From contig WNKP01000016.1 in NCBI GenBank assembly GCA_009797885.1, positions 53,797 through 117,796 on the forward strand: a DNA stretch of 64,000 nucleotides, read 5' to 3'. A program made the translations under genes and the position numbers. The notes beneath the pieces were generated by a model. The model searched no databases. It worked only from the letters and a program-made list of their open reading frames with translations, and was not told the DNA's origin. The stretch is from Flavobacteriaceae bacterium GF1. GTDB lineage: Bacteria; Bacteroidota; Bacteroidia; Flavobacteriales; Flavobacteriaceae. How positions within the stretch are numbered: the first letter of the stretch is position 1; each line of letters opens with the position of its first letter. Shown here piece by piece: positions 28,047-37,221 of the stretch.

Positions 28047-28904
28047 ATGGCACATTTATCAGATTTTGATATTGAAAAGCGGTATAAGGCTGTCGTTAAA
28101 AATACATCGCGACTAACGCCACCGGACACCGAGGAAGTACGTGAGATCGTACTTGAAGTAAAAGATCCGGAATTTGAATGCGAGGTAGACCAAAGCTTCG
28201 GCGTATTGACCAAGGCGACCGGGGATTTTGGAAACGAACTTCACCATAGGCTCTATAGCGTGGCCGATCTACCAAAGCGCATCAAAGGAAATCCACAACT
28301 CACCATGTTGGTAAAGCGCTGCTCCTACGTGGATGATTTCAGCGGAGAAAAATACCCAGGGATCGCCTCCAATTACCTATGCGATCGAAAAAAAGGCGAT
28401 GAAATCACACTTACCGGCCCCTTTGCCCTGCCTTTTAAAGTTCCAGAGGACAAGACTGCCAATTTAATCCTTATTGGCATGGGTACCGGTATAGCGCCTT
28501 TCCGGGCATTTATCAAACATATTTATAAAAATGTCAAGGACTGGGAGGGCAAAATCCGTTTGTTCTACGGTGCGCGAAGCGGTTTGGAATTGTTGTATTT
28601 AAATGACAAGGACGGTGACCTTACCAATTATTATGACGAAGCAACATTCGAAGCTTTTCATGCTTTGAGCCCGAGGCCGCATTGGGCCGATCCCATTGCG
28701 TTGGACAAGGCGCTCGAAGGACAGACCCCTGAACTAAAGGAGTTATTGGGAAGTTCCAACACCTATATCTATGTTGCCGGATATGAGACCATCCACAATA
28801 AACTCAATAAGGCGTTCTCAACTATTTTGGGGTCAGAGGAAAAATGGCGACTGCGCAAAGCCGAATTGATTGCGGGAAGAAAATGGGCCGAAATTATTTA
28901 TTAG
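28047..28904 (+). CDS. Ferredoxin-NADP reductase, plant-type FNR fold
   Basis: The start at 28047 (MAHLSDFDIEKR) is preferred over a TTG at 28008. The 285-residue protein has the FAD motif RLYSVAD (about 70), a pyridine-nucleotide motif GMGTGIAPFRAF (about 150) and ends in WAEIIY, with the terminal aromatic residue usual for plant-type ferredoxin-NADP reductases. It would exchange electrons between ferredoxin and NADP. It lies between rnfA/small protein and rnfB, an unusual place, and so offers NADPH formation as a second outlet for ferredoxin reduced by the upstream oxidoreductase. Confidence 0.88.
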   Translation: MAHLSDFDIEKRYKAVVKNTSRLTPPDTEEVREIVLEVKDPEFECEVDQSFGVLTKATGDFGNELHHRLYSVADLPKRIKGNPQLTMLVKRCSYVDDFSGEKYPGIASNYLCDRKKGDEITLTGPFALPFKVPEDKTANLILIGMGTGIAPFRAFIKHIYKNVKDWEGKIRLFYGARSGLELLYLNDKDGDLTNYYDEATFEAFHALSPRPHWADPIALDKALEGQTPELKELLGSSNTYIYVAGYETIHNKLNKAFSTILGSEEKWRLRKAELIAGRKWAEIIY

Positions 28905-28963
28905 CCCGAAAAAAGAAATAAAAAAGGAGTGATTTATGCTTTCAAATAAATCCGAGAAATAAC

Positions 28964-29830
28964 ATGTCCATCCTGGTTGCCATAGCCGCTCTTGGAGGTT
29001 TAACCTTACTTCTTGCAGTACTATTGATTATTGCGAACAGGAAGCTCTATGTCTATGAAGATCCACGCATAGATACGGTGGAGGATATGCTGCCCCATGC
29101 CAATTGCGGGGCCTGTGGGTATCCCGGTTGCCGACCTTTTGCGGAGGCTTTGGTCCAGCAAAAGGCCTTGCCCGGAAAGTGTACCGTTAGTTCGGACGAA
29201 GGCCGGCAATCCATAGCTGAATTCCTGGGGGTTGATCTGGGTGCCGAAGAAAAAAAGGTCGCGCGTCTCGCTTGTGCCGGCGGTACGAATGTGGCCATCA
29301 ATCGCGCCCAGTATGTGGGAATTCAAAGTTGCCAGGCCGCCGCACTGATATCCGGAGGGGGAAAAGGTTGTTTTTGGGGATGCCTTGGCCATGGCGATTG
29401 TGAAGTGGTGTGTGATTTTGATGCCATCACAATGAACAAACATGGCCTACCGGTTGTGGATGTGGAGAAATGTACGGCCTGTGGGGATTGTGTGGAAGCC
29501 TGTCCCAAAGATCTGTTTTCCCTACAGCCCATAAGTCACCGACTGTGGGTGGCCTGTAAAAATCTGGAACACGGCGATGCCATTCTCGAAGATTGCCAGG
29601 TGGCCTGCACCGCCTGCGGTAAATGTGCCATGGATGCCCCTGCGGAATTGATCACCATGAAAAACAATTTACCTGTGGTCAATTACGCCGAAAATCATAA
29701 TACGCAAGTACCTATCCAACGATGCCCCACTGGTGCAATTGTTTGGTTGGATGATGAAGGAGTGGCCATTAGGGGAAAGGAAAGCAAAAAAATCGTTCGT
29801 AAAGGAAGTCGATCTATGGGGAGTTCGTAG
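28964..29830 (+). CDS. rnfB: Rnf complex subunit B (ferredoxin-like)
   Basis: The 288-residue protein has an N-terminal membrane helix (about 2-24), the RnfB cluster motif CGACGYPGCRPFAEA (about 47-61), then CFWGCLGHGDCEVVC and CTACGDCVEACP, and a last single-cluster fold made from CTACGKC plus RCPTGAI; the fourth position of CTACGKC is Ala, which fits one cluster rather than a defect. RnfB accepts electrons from ferredoxin. It ends the operon, as in the C-D-G-E-A-B order, with two genes inserted before it. Confidence 0.94.
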   Translation: MSILVAIAALGGLTLLLAVLLIIANRKLYVYEDPRIDTVEDMLPHANCGACGYPGCRPFAEALVQQKALPGKCTVSSDEGRQSIAEFLGVDLGAEEKKVARLACAGGTNVAINRAQYVGIQSCQAAALISGGGKGCFWGCLGHGDCEVVCDFDAITMNKHGLPVVDVEKCTACGDCVEACPKDLFSLQPISHRLWVACKNLEHGDAILEDCQVACTACGKCAMDAPAELITMKNNLPVVNYAENHNTQVPIQRCPTGAIVWLDDEGVAIRGKESKKIVRKGSRSMGSS

Positions 29831-29948
29831 TGGAAGCTCGTGTGAAATCATAACGATTACTTCAAAGCATTTTTAGCCAAACATGTGAAAAGCAAATAAA
29901 ATGTAATTCCCGCTTTTACAAAATTCTTTGTTGTTGTATCCGTTTCTT

Positions 29949-30680
29949 TTAGGATTTGTACCTTTTAACAAAACGTCTAAGAATCTCATTGGCAACCGGA
30001 GCTTCTGAATCCCTTATGGCATTTATCAATTCCTCTGCTTGGCCAGGAGGAAAATAACCAAAATACTTATAGACCTTGATCCGTAAAATGAACTCGTTGG
30101 CATCGGCCTCCGGGTGAAATTGTGTAGCATAAATATTTTTTTTAATCCGAAACATTTGAACTGGGCATGATTTGGAAGTAAGCAACAGCTCCGCTCGCGG
30201 TGGCGTTTGATCACAGGCTTCTTTGTGCCCGACAAAGGCCGAAAAAGTCTGGGGGAGATTTCTAAGCAATGGGTCTTTCCTCCCAGCATTGGTCTTGGTA
30301 ACTTCAACAAGTCCTAGAGCTTCGGCATATTTGTTCGAAATGGTTGCCCCACAGTATTTTCCCAAATGCCCATTTCCAGAACAGGCCCCCAAGAAAGGAA
30401 AGTCCACTGGAACTACCTCGTCGAACAGTTCTATGAAAAATCGTTCTATCCTCTTTTGCACAGGACTCTTTTTTTCTTCGGGAATGCTTACATCAAATGG
30501 GCTACCTCCCGCGATGATGGCCGAATAATCACGGATGTCAATTTCTGGAATTGGTTCTTTCTCCAGGCGAATACGATATACCTCATGAGGCGCTAATTCA
30601 CCAAAACGCAGAAAAGCTTCGAACTCACTTTTTGTCGTCTCATCTTCGGGTCTCATCTGGAGTAATAAAACCTTTTTCAC
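29949..30680 (-). CDS. Class I glutamine amidotransferase-like protein
   Basis: The 243-residue protein starts at a GTG codon. It has the amidotransferase fold with the nucleophile segment FLGACSGNGHLG (Cys about 109) and the His-Glu pair in TQFHPEAD. It resembles free-standing GMP-synthase-like amidotransferases rather than a subunit of a known biosynthetic enzyme. Its acceptor partner is not evident; it converges with the rnf operon and diverges from the cytochrome gene. Confidence 0.85.
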   Translation of the reverse strand: MKKVLLLQMRPEDETTKSEFEAFLRFGELAPHEVYRIRLEKEPIPEIDIRDYSAIIAGGSPFDVSIPEEKKSPVQKRIERFFIELFDEVVPVDFPFLGACSGNGHLGKYCGATISNKYAEALGLVEVTKTNAGRKDPLLRNLPQTFSAFVGHKEACDQTPPRAELLLTSKSCPVQMFRIKKNIYATQFHPEADANEFILRIKVYKYFGYFPPGQAEELINAIRDSEAPVANEILRRFVKRYKS

Positions 30681-31077
30681 AGTATCTCATCTTTGTTATG
30701 GTTCAACCCACACACCCTATTTCATTTATGGATAAATCTTAATCGCTTTTACCTCCTACCTCACATTGCCATTGGGGGGTGCTTTCCGTGAATTCGCACT
30801 TAGCTTGCTCAAAGATTTTACCATTGGCACCTTGGTCTGAGTTGAATTTTAATCAATTTATGTTTGGCAATTGGATAGGGTTATCATCAATATATGCATC
30901 CACAGTTCATGGCCATATCCGTCTTATTTTTATTGTACAGGCAATGTTATGCCCACATGACCATTCATCACATCCGCTTGTTGACATAGGTCATTTTCCC
31001 TGTCCATCTTAGTCATTATGTTTGTTCCGATCAATTGGTTTGGGGTGAACCAAATTCTTAATTTAAAACAACAACTT
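30681..31077. other. Divergent intergenic region without gene
   Basis: This 397-base gap separates the divergent amidotransferase and cytochrome genes and must hold both promoters. I see no convincing short gene, repeat or structured RNA. A frame from 31018 is an upstream extension of the cytochrome gene and is unlikely to be translated. Confidence 0.5.
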
Positions 31078-31542
31078 ATGTCCAGTAAAAATAAAACTTT
31101 GTGCAACCCATCAAATTTAGTGGTGTTCATTTTATTTTGTGGGAGCTTGTTGATAAGTAGCTGCAATGATCAAGCCCGTGGGTTTGCCTTACCTGCAGGA
31201 GACATTGAGGTAGGAAAGGCCACCTACAAAAGGTTGGCTTGCAATACCTGTCATCGTATTTCCGGGATTGAGTGGAAAGGAGGAAGCGATAGTCTTAACA
31301 TACATCTCGGGGGTGAAGTATCTGCACGGAAATCCTATGGCTACCTGGTTACTTCCATTATTAATCCTTCCCATAGAATCGCAGAGGGTTACAAACAAGT
31401 TGCCACTACCCAAGAGGGTCTTTCAAAGATGAAGAATTACAATGAGGTTATGACGGTTCAGGAGCTTATTGACCTGGTTACTTTTCTTCAATCGGAATAT
31501 AAAATAGACATCCCCTCAACCAATTATTATCCGTATTACTGA
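31078..31542 (+). CDS. Lipoprotein c-type cytochrome
   Basis: Starting at 31078 (MSSKNKTLC) gives a lipoprotein signal peptide with lipobox LLISSC. The mature part has one haem-c site CNTCH, and a late methionine (SKMKNYNEVM) may be the sixth ligand. It is a 154-residue monohaem cytochrome, probably anchored to a membrane on the periplasmic side. No terminal oxidase or dehydrogenase gene is adjacent, so its partner is unknown. Confidence 0.82.
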   Translation: MSSKNKTLCNPSNLVVFILFCGSLLISSCNDQARGFALPAGDIEVGKATYKRLACNTCHRISGIEWKGGSDSLNIHLGGEVSARKSYGYLVTSIINPSHRIAEGYKQVATTQEGLSKMKNYNEVMTVQELIDLVTFLQSEYKIDIPSTNYYPYY

Positions 31543-32159
31543 GTTGATGGGGTGTGCGTAAAAGGCCTGGAGAAATCCAAACCAAATCATATAATAAGAC
31601 TTGGAAGTAACCTCTTGGAATAAAAAATCCGGGCAAGCAAAATAAAGTAATTGAAATCGGTGCCTTGAAAATCAATACAAATAGCTTTAGTGGTTCACAT
31701 TCCACCCGTTTTTGCCTATATACCTTGAACCCTTCCATGCTTTTTCAAAAGCTATTTCCAATAAAGCTCTTTTGGGCAACTTCTTATTTTTTCTTACGGA
31801 AGTATCATAAAATTGGCTGAATCCGAGTTTACGAAAGCTCGTTATTATCCGGAAGATGAAAGACATCCTTTGGAATTCCAAGAGGGGGTGTTGCATCATG
31901 AAACCTATGGAAATTGACAGCAACAGGAACAGCTACTTGCTGTTCGGATTATTTGTTTATTCGCAATGGGATGACATCAAACTATTAATCTATTCAAAAA
32001 ATACGCTTTTGGTTTACAAAATTGGTATTTCCTAAGGCCAAAAATTGAGGAATCTTAATTTGATAGACCCAAATCTGGATTAAACAATTGATTAACACTA
32101 TATTTAGTTACGAGGTATTTGAAAAGCAATGCCTGTACCGCAGAACATAATCATTGAAA
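31543..32159. other. Gap without a convincing gene
   Basis: This 617-base gap has only short open frames with poor composition. One plus-strand frame (31856-32035, 59 residues) reads as a protein but shows no motif or recognisable start context. No tRNA or strong hairpin was seen. The promoter of the downstream four-gene operon should lie near the right end. Confidence 0.45.
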
Positions 32160-33596
32160 ATGCAAAGAGTAAGTTTTAGGGACTATGACGTAAGAGGTTT
32201 TTATGATGAAATGTTCAGTGGTTCAGAAGCGGTAAGACCAAGTTATCGGTTATTCAAGGATTTTTTGGAAAAGACAAGCTGGAAAAAACTTAAATCCCTC
32301 CAACATTCCACCGATCGTGCGCAGCTCTCCCTAGGTATGACCTTTAATGTGTACAGTGACAACCAAGGTGTTGAGCGGATTCTGCATTTGGACATCATAC
32401 CAAGGATAATCAGCGGTGAAAAATGGGATCATTTGACCAAGGGCCTGGAGCAAAGGATAGTTGCCTTGAATTTGTTTATTCATGACATCTACAATGCCCA
32501 AAAGGTCATAAAGGATAACATAATTCCGAAGGACTTGGTGCTCTCGTGTGCCAGCTATCTTAAACAATGTATTGGACTAAAGCCCCCTAAAAATGTATGG
32601 AGCCATATCTCTGGAACCGACCTTATCCGGGGGGGCGATGGAAATTTTTATGTTTTGGAGGACAACCTAAGGTGCCCTTCCGGCGTATCCTATATGCTCG
32701 AAAACAGGGAGATTCTCAAACGGACTTTTCCGGAAATGTTTGAACAGTTAAAGGTAAGGCCCGTCCTTGATTATTCCCATTGCTTAAGGGATATGTTGGA
32801 ATCCCTCACCGATTTTGAAGGGGCATCGATAGTGGTCTTGACACCGGGAATTTATAACTCTGCTTATTTTGAACATGCGTACCTCGCACAGCAAATGGGA
32901 GCGGAATTGGTGGAAGGGCGGGATTTGGTGGTCCAGAACGGTTATGTATACATGATCACAACAAATGGGCTCCAAAAAGTGGATGTCATTTACCGAAGGG
33001 TAGATGATGCATTCATTGATCCCCTGGTTTTCAATAAAAACTCCCTACTGGGCACCCCCGGGCTTTTTGAAGCGTATTTGAAGGGAAATGTGGTGCTGGT
33101 AAATGCGCCTGGAGCCGGTGTGGCGGATGACAAAGCGGTTTATGCCTATATCCCAAGATTGATAAAATATTATTTGAATGAGGAGGCCATTATTCCCAAT
33201 ATTAAAACCCATATATGTTCGGAAGAAAAGGACTTCAAGTACGTTATCGAAAACCTGGAAAACTTGGTCGTCAAACAAACGGATGGTTCAGGTGGGTATG
33301 GTATGTTGATAGGTCCCCATGCCACCCGGGCCGAAATAGCGGAGTTCAAGGAGAAGGTCAAGAACAACCCCAGGAATTATATTGCACAGCCCATGATCAG
33401 TCTATCAAGGGTACCTACGCTCTGTGAAAACGAAATTCAGGGAAGACACGTAGATTTAAGACCTTACATTCTCTATGGAAAGGAGGTAAGGGTCATCCCC
33501 GGCGCCCTGACCCGCGTGGCACTTAAAAAAGGGTCTTTAGTTGTGAACTCCTCGCAGGGAGGAGGTAGCAAGGACACCTGGGTATTGGATAATTAA
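32160..33596 (+). CDS. Circularly permuted ATP-grasp protein (COG2308 type)
   Basis: The 478-residue protein (ATG at 32160; a TTG two codons earlier is less likely) has the features of the circularly permuted ATP-grasp group: FNVYSDNQGVERILHLDIIP, the segment GGDGNFYVLEDNLRCPSG and KQTDGSGGYGMLIGP. This family is always found with alpha-E proteins, transglutaminases and often Anbu peptidases, as here, and is thought to make peptide-like bonds; the product is unknown. It ends 15 bases before the alpha-E gene. Confidence 0.92.
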   Translation: MQRVSFRDYDVRGFYDEMFSGSEAVRPSYRLFKDFLEKTSWKKLKSLQHSTDRAQLSLGMTFNVYSDNQGVERILHLDIIPRIISGEKWDHLTKGLEQRIVALNLFIHDIYNAQKVIKDNIIPKDLVLSCASYLKQCIGLKPPKNVWSHISGTDLIRGGDGNFYVLEDNLRCPSGVSYMLENREILKRTFPEMFEQLKVRPVLDYSHCLRDMLESLTDFEGASIVVLTPGIYNSAYFEHAYLAQQMGAELVEGRDLVVQNGYVYMITTNGLQKVDVIYRRVDDAFIDPLVFNKNSLLGTPGLFEAYLKGNVVLVNAPGAGVADDKAVYAYIPRLIKYYLNEEAIIPNIKTHICSEEKDFKYVIENLENLVVKQTDGSGGYGMLIGPHATRAEIAEFKEKVKNNPRNYIAQPMISLSRVPTLCENEIQGRHVDLRPYILYGKEVRVIPGALTRVALKKGSLVVNSSQGGGSKDTWVLDN

Positions 33597-33611
33597 TAAG
33601 ATAAGACCTAT

Positions 33612-34580
33612 ATGCTGAGTAGAATCGCGGATAGCATGTATTGGATGAACAGATACGTTGAGCGTGCTGAAAACTATGCCCGTTTTATGGACGTAAACTT
33701 CAATCTTTCCCTGGAATCTGCTCCGGATGTCAAGCAGCAATGGAAACCTTTGGTCGATATTACTGGCGATTGGCCCCTCTACGAATCCTTGTACGAAACG
33801 GTTCAGAAAGAAAAGGTCATCTATTTCCTCGGTTTTGATCCCCAAAATCCAAATTCAATCTACAACTCAATCATTAAGGCCAGGGAGAATGCCCGTGCTA
33901 TTCGACCTGAATTGACCAAAGAGGTATGGGAACAAATCAACCATGTCTATTTTTTGATGAAGGACGGATGTAAAAAGAAAAGTTGGAAAAACAAGGACCC
34001 CAGAATCTTCTTTAACAAGGTAAAAGAGGGATGTCAGTTGTTGTACGGTATTTTTACCACTACCATATCGCGAAACGATGGGTGGCATTTTGGAAAAATA
34101 GGGCAGTTGATTGAACGCGCCGACAAAACTTCGAGAGTACTCGATGTCAAATACCATATCTTGCTCTCAACGCCCAATGATATTGGTTCTCCCTTGGATC
34201 TTGCACAATGGGCGGCATTACTTAAATCCGTTTCTGCCTATGATATGTACCGAAAAAAGTATGGTAGACTCACCACATTGAACATTTGTGAATTTTTAAT
34301 CCTGGATAAGGTTTTTCCGCGGTCCATTAACTTTTGCCTTATTCAAGCGGGAAAATCACTGAATACGATTACAGGCTTGAATGACGGGTATTCCAACGAT
34401 GCGGAAAAACAATTGGGAAAGCTAAAAGCACAACTTCAATTTGTGGATATTCACGATATTTTCTCCGATGGACTTCATGAATATATTGATGATTTCCAAG
34501 AGAAGCTCAATACCATCTCCACGGCAATCTACAAATCGTTCTTTGCCAACAAATATGTTGAATCCAATATCAAAACTTAA
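33612..34580 (+). CDS. Alpha-E domain protein (DUF403)
   Basis: The 322-residue helical protein begins MLSRIADSMYWMNRYVERAE, the classic alpha-E start, and has LIERADKTSRVLDVKYH and a SSVSAYDMY-type segment near the middle. The domain is of unknown activity but is the constant partner of the permuted ATP-grasp protein encoded just upstream. It ends 5 bases before the Anbu gene. Confidence 0.93.
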   Translation: MLSRIADSMYWMNRYVERAENYARFMDVNFNLSLESAPDVKQQWKPLVDITGDWPLYESLYETVQKEKVIYFLGFDPQNPNSIYNSIIKARENARAIRPELTKEVWEQINHVYFLMKDGCKKKSWKNKDPRIFFNKVKEGCQLLYGIFTTTISRNDGWHFGKIGQLIERADKTSRVLDVKYHILLSTPNDIGSPLDLAQWAALLKSVSAYDMYRKKYGRLTTLNICEFLILDKVFPRSINFCLIQAGKSLNTITGLNDGYSNDAEKQLGKLKAQLQFVDIHDIFSDGLHEYIDDFQEKLNTISTAIYKSFFANKYVESNIKT

Positions 34581-34585
34581 ACCCC

Positions 34586-35350
34586 ATGACCTATTGTTTA
34601 GGTATTAAATTGAAATCGGGAATCGTAGGAATCGCCGATACCAGAATAACATCCGGAAACCAAACCACGCAGGCAAAAAAGGTATTCACGGTCAACCGGA
34701 AGAAGCATTCTTTCTTTATCATGACCTCCGGTCTCCGCTCCGTTCGCGATAAATCGATAACATATTTCAAGGAAATCATTGAGGAGAACGATGATTCGTT
34801 CAATAAACTCTATAAGGCGGTCAATGCGTTTTCCGACCAAGTCAAACGGTCGGCAAATGAGGATAAAAAATCCCTGCGGGAGGCAGGGTTGAGCTTTGAT
34901 CTATTTTCCATTATTGGCGGACAATTGGAAGACGATGAGGAACACAAGATATATTTACTCTACCCCGAGGGCAATTGGATAGAGGTGTCCGAAGGTTCCC
35001 CTTTTGTAATCATAGGTAACAATGGCTATGGAAAACCTATTTTGGATCGGGCCATAGACTATGATTCGTCAATGCAATTTGCGCTCAAGGCCGGTTTTCT
35101 TTCCTTTGATGCCACCCGAATTAGCGCGAATGATGTGGATTTTCCCTTGGACATCATTTACTATGAAAAAGACTCGTTCAATATTGTTGAAAAACGGTAT
35201 GGGGAGGAAGAGCTTCAAAACATTTCATCCCTTTGGAACGGGATACTGAGCGATTCCATACGAACCCTTCCCGATGATTGGATTAATGAACTGAGGCATA
35301 CGGCATCGATGGAAACCATAAGAAATGCCCAAGCTGCGAACCAGCAATAG
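34586..35350 (+). CDS. Anbu proteasome-like peptidase
   Basis: The 254-residue protein starts MTYCLGIKLKSGIVGIADTR, so removal of Met exposes a threonine nucleophile, as in HslV and proteasome beta subunits. The size, the MTYC start and the neighbours (ATP-grasp, alpha-E, transglutaminase) mark it as Anbu, the ancestral-type beta proteasome. Anbu forms a helical open ring; its substrate is not known. Confidence 0.92.
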   Translation: MTYCLGIKLKSGIVGIADTRITSGNQTTQAKKVFTVNRKKHSFFIMTSGLRSVRDKSITYFKEIIEENDDSFNKLYKAVNAFSDQVKRSANEDKKSLREAGLSFDLFSIIGGQLEDDEEHKIYLLYPEGNWIEVSEGSPFVIIGNNGYGKPILDRAIDYDSSMQFALKAGFLSFDATRISANDVDFPLDIIYYEKDSFNIVEKRYGEEELQNISSLWNGILSDSIRTLPDDWINELRHTASMETIRNAQAANQQ

Positions 35351-35355
35351 GATCT

Positions 35356-36204
35356 ATGGAATTTCGGATAGCACACGAAACGGAATATCGGTATGAAGGA
35401 AAGGTGTTTTTTGAACCCCATTACTTTCGGTTTAGACCCCAGGATGTTCCCTATGCCACATTAAAAAGTTTCAAGCTGATACTGTCACCCGAACCGATGG
35501 GTACCGCTGAGCAAATCGATGTGGAGAACAACACGATTCATTTCAGCTGGTATCAGGGCAATCATGATAGGCTCACCATAAAGGCAATTTCGGTTTTGTC
35601 CATAAAGGAGTACAATCCTTTTAATTTTGTTTTATGGCCTTCGCTATATGGAAAAATCCCATTCCGCTATTCGCAGCCTTTGATGGGGTACTTAAAACCC
35701 TATTTGGAAGTTGGGCAAATCCATAAATCCCTTCAAGGGTACGTCAATCAAATCCTGGACACCGCAAATTGGGATACCATGTCCTTTTTGAGTGGGTTCA
35801 CCACTCAGATCCAGTCGGATTTCACGGTGGAGGCCCGGGAAGTGGGGAAACCTAATTCACCGGACGATACGTTTGATTCCAAAAAGGGATCATGTAGGGA
35901 TCTGGCCTGGATGCAAATACAGTTGCTCAGACACATTGGCATAGCCTCAAGATTTGTGAGCGGGTACTATTTTGTCCGGACGGAAAACCCAATTTACGAA
36001 CTCCATGCATGGACGGAAGTTTTTCTCCCCGGGGCTGGATGGATCGGATATGATCCTTCCAACGGCATCAGGACTACCAACAGGTATATTCCGCTGTGTT
36101 CAAGTGCCCATCATGAAAATACCATGCCCGTTACTGGAAGTATAAGGGGAAAGGCTACCTCCAAACTATTTACCAAGCTGGATATTCATTTACTCGAGGA
36201 ATAA
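35356..36204 (+). CDS. Transglutaminase-like cysteine peptidase of Anbu operon
   Basis: The 282-residue protein has the bacterial transglutaminase N-terminal beta region (EFRIAHETEYRYEGKVFFEP) and a catalytic core with Cys in KKGSCRDLAWMQI, His in ELHAWTEVFLPG and Asp in IGYDPSNG. It starts 5 bases after the Anbu stop and completes the four-gene operon. It may cleave or form isopeptide bonds made by the ATP-grasp partner; this is inferred from context. Confidence 0.92.
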   Translation: MEFRIAHETEYRYEGKVFFEPHYFRFRPQDVPYATLKSFKLILSPEPMGTAEQIDVENNTIHFSWYQGNHDRLTIKAISVLSIKEYNPFNFVLWPSLYGKIPFRYSQPLMGYLKPYLEVGQIHKSLQGYVNQILDTANWDTMSFLSGFTTQIQSDFTVEAREVGKPNSPDDTFDSKKGSCRDLAWMQIQLLRHIGIASRFVSGYYFVRTENPIYELHAWTEVFLPGAGWIGYDPSNGIRTTNRYIPLCSSAHHENTMPVTGSIRGKATSKLFTKLDIHLLEE

Positions 36205-36339
36205 TTCATATGGTCATACACAATGGAGTGGTTATCGATACGAATAAAATGACCCAACTAACAACGGAAGTATAAAATGAATTGGAAAAAAACAATAGGA
36301 ACAGTTGATTGGACAACGAAATTAAAGGTGAAGGTTTAC

Positions 36340-37122
36340 TTACTTGCTTTTTAAAGTTTCCCTCCATTCCATGATCAATTCATTTTCCGTGGTGCCCAAA
36401 CTTTTTAGCAATCCTTCCAATTGGTTGAATCCCAGTAGTTCGATCAACTTCTTTCTCCCGTATTTTATATCGATATACTTAACCATGGAACCGGATAGCC
36501 CATACTTGTTGTTACCTTTCCAGAAATCGGATAGTTTGGATGGCGGTTGATTGGTTGACAGGAAATCATTGAGTCTGGTCAATCTATCCTTATCCAGTTG
36601 CCCCGAAGCATAGACCGCAAGGCCCTCCACAAACCAATCAATGCCGTTGACATCGCTAAAGTCGGGACTTGGATTCCTTTGCCCATGATAAACGTGGACC
36701 AGTTCATGTGTTAGTAAACGTTGTGTTTTGGTAGTGTTGGCAAAAGAATGCTCACAAGCCAAACTGTCCCATTTTTTTGGGGATAGGATATCCAACCTTG
36801 AAGCAACTCCACTGGCAACCATCCAACATTGTGACTTAAAACCTGGAATGTTCCAATCCTTTTGCCAGGTACTGTCCAATGACGTTCTGGTAGAATGTAT
36901 ATAGACATTGAAGGTGGATGAAAAAGGGGTCTTAAAAAATAGTTCTACCTGTTCCTTCCCATTTTTAAAAAGTTGGATGTACTCCTTGATATTTTGCTCT
37001 TCAGATTTTCTGTGGTTTATGGAAAAACCTTCTTGTTGATTCGTCAACCAATTGTTTTGGATAAAGCCCAAACAGGATAGACCGCTAATTACTAAAAGAA
37101 GCGTTGAAAAGTGCTTTTTCAT
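36340..37122 (-). CDS. Exported gluzincin-like metallopeptidase
   Basis: The 260-residue protein has a signal-like N-terminus (MKKHFSTLLLVISGLSCLGF) and the zinc motif HELVHVYHG, with a downstream glutamate in WFVEGLAVYASGQ as third ligand. This is the peptidase MA-like pattern. It converges with the Anbu operon across a 135-base gap. Substrate unknown. Confidence 0.75.
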   Translation of the reverse strand: MKKHFSTLLLVISGLSCLGFIQNNWLTNQQEGFSINHRKSEEQNIKEYIQLFKNGKEQVELFFKTPFSSTFNVYIHSTRTSLDSTWQKDWNIPGFKSQCWMVASGVASRLDILSPKKWDSLACEHSFANTTKTQRLLTHELVHVYHGQRNPSPDFSDVNGIDWFVEGLAVYASGQLDKDRLTRLNDFLSTNQPPSKLSDFWKGNNKYGLSGSMVKYIDIKYGRKKLIELLGFNQLEGLLKSLGTTENELIMEWRETLKSK

Positions 37123-37221
37123 GGTGACAGGATTTTATGGCGTTGTTGACGCATAGGGGTCAATTGGGGTTTGGTTACTCGAATTTCATCGCCTATCGCT
37201 ATTTTTCGAAAATACTTGTTC

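Noticed and set aside
29560..29700. Apparent loss of a cluster cysteine in RnfB (CTACGKCAMDAP)
   Set aside because: The following RCPTGAI supplies the fourth ligand of a single [4Fe-4S] cluster, so this is not a defect.
31856..32035. 59-residue plus-strand frame after the cytochrome gene
   Set aside because: There is no motif, poor composition and no conserved context, so I treat the region as non-coding.
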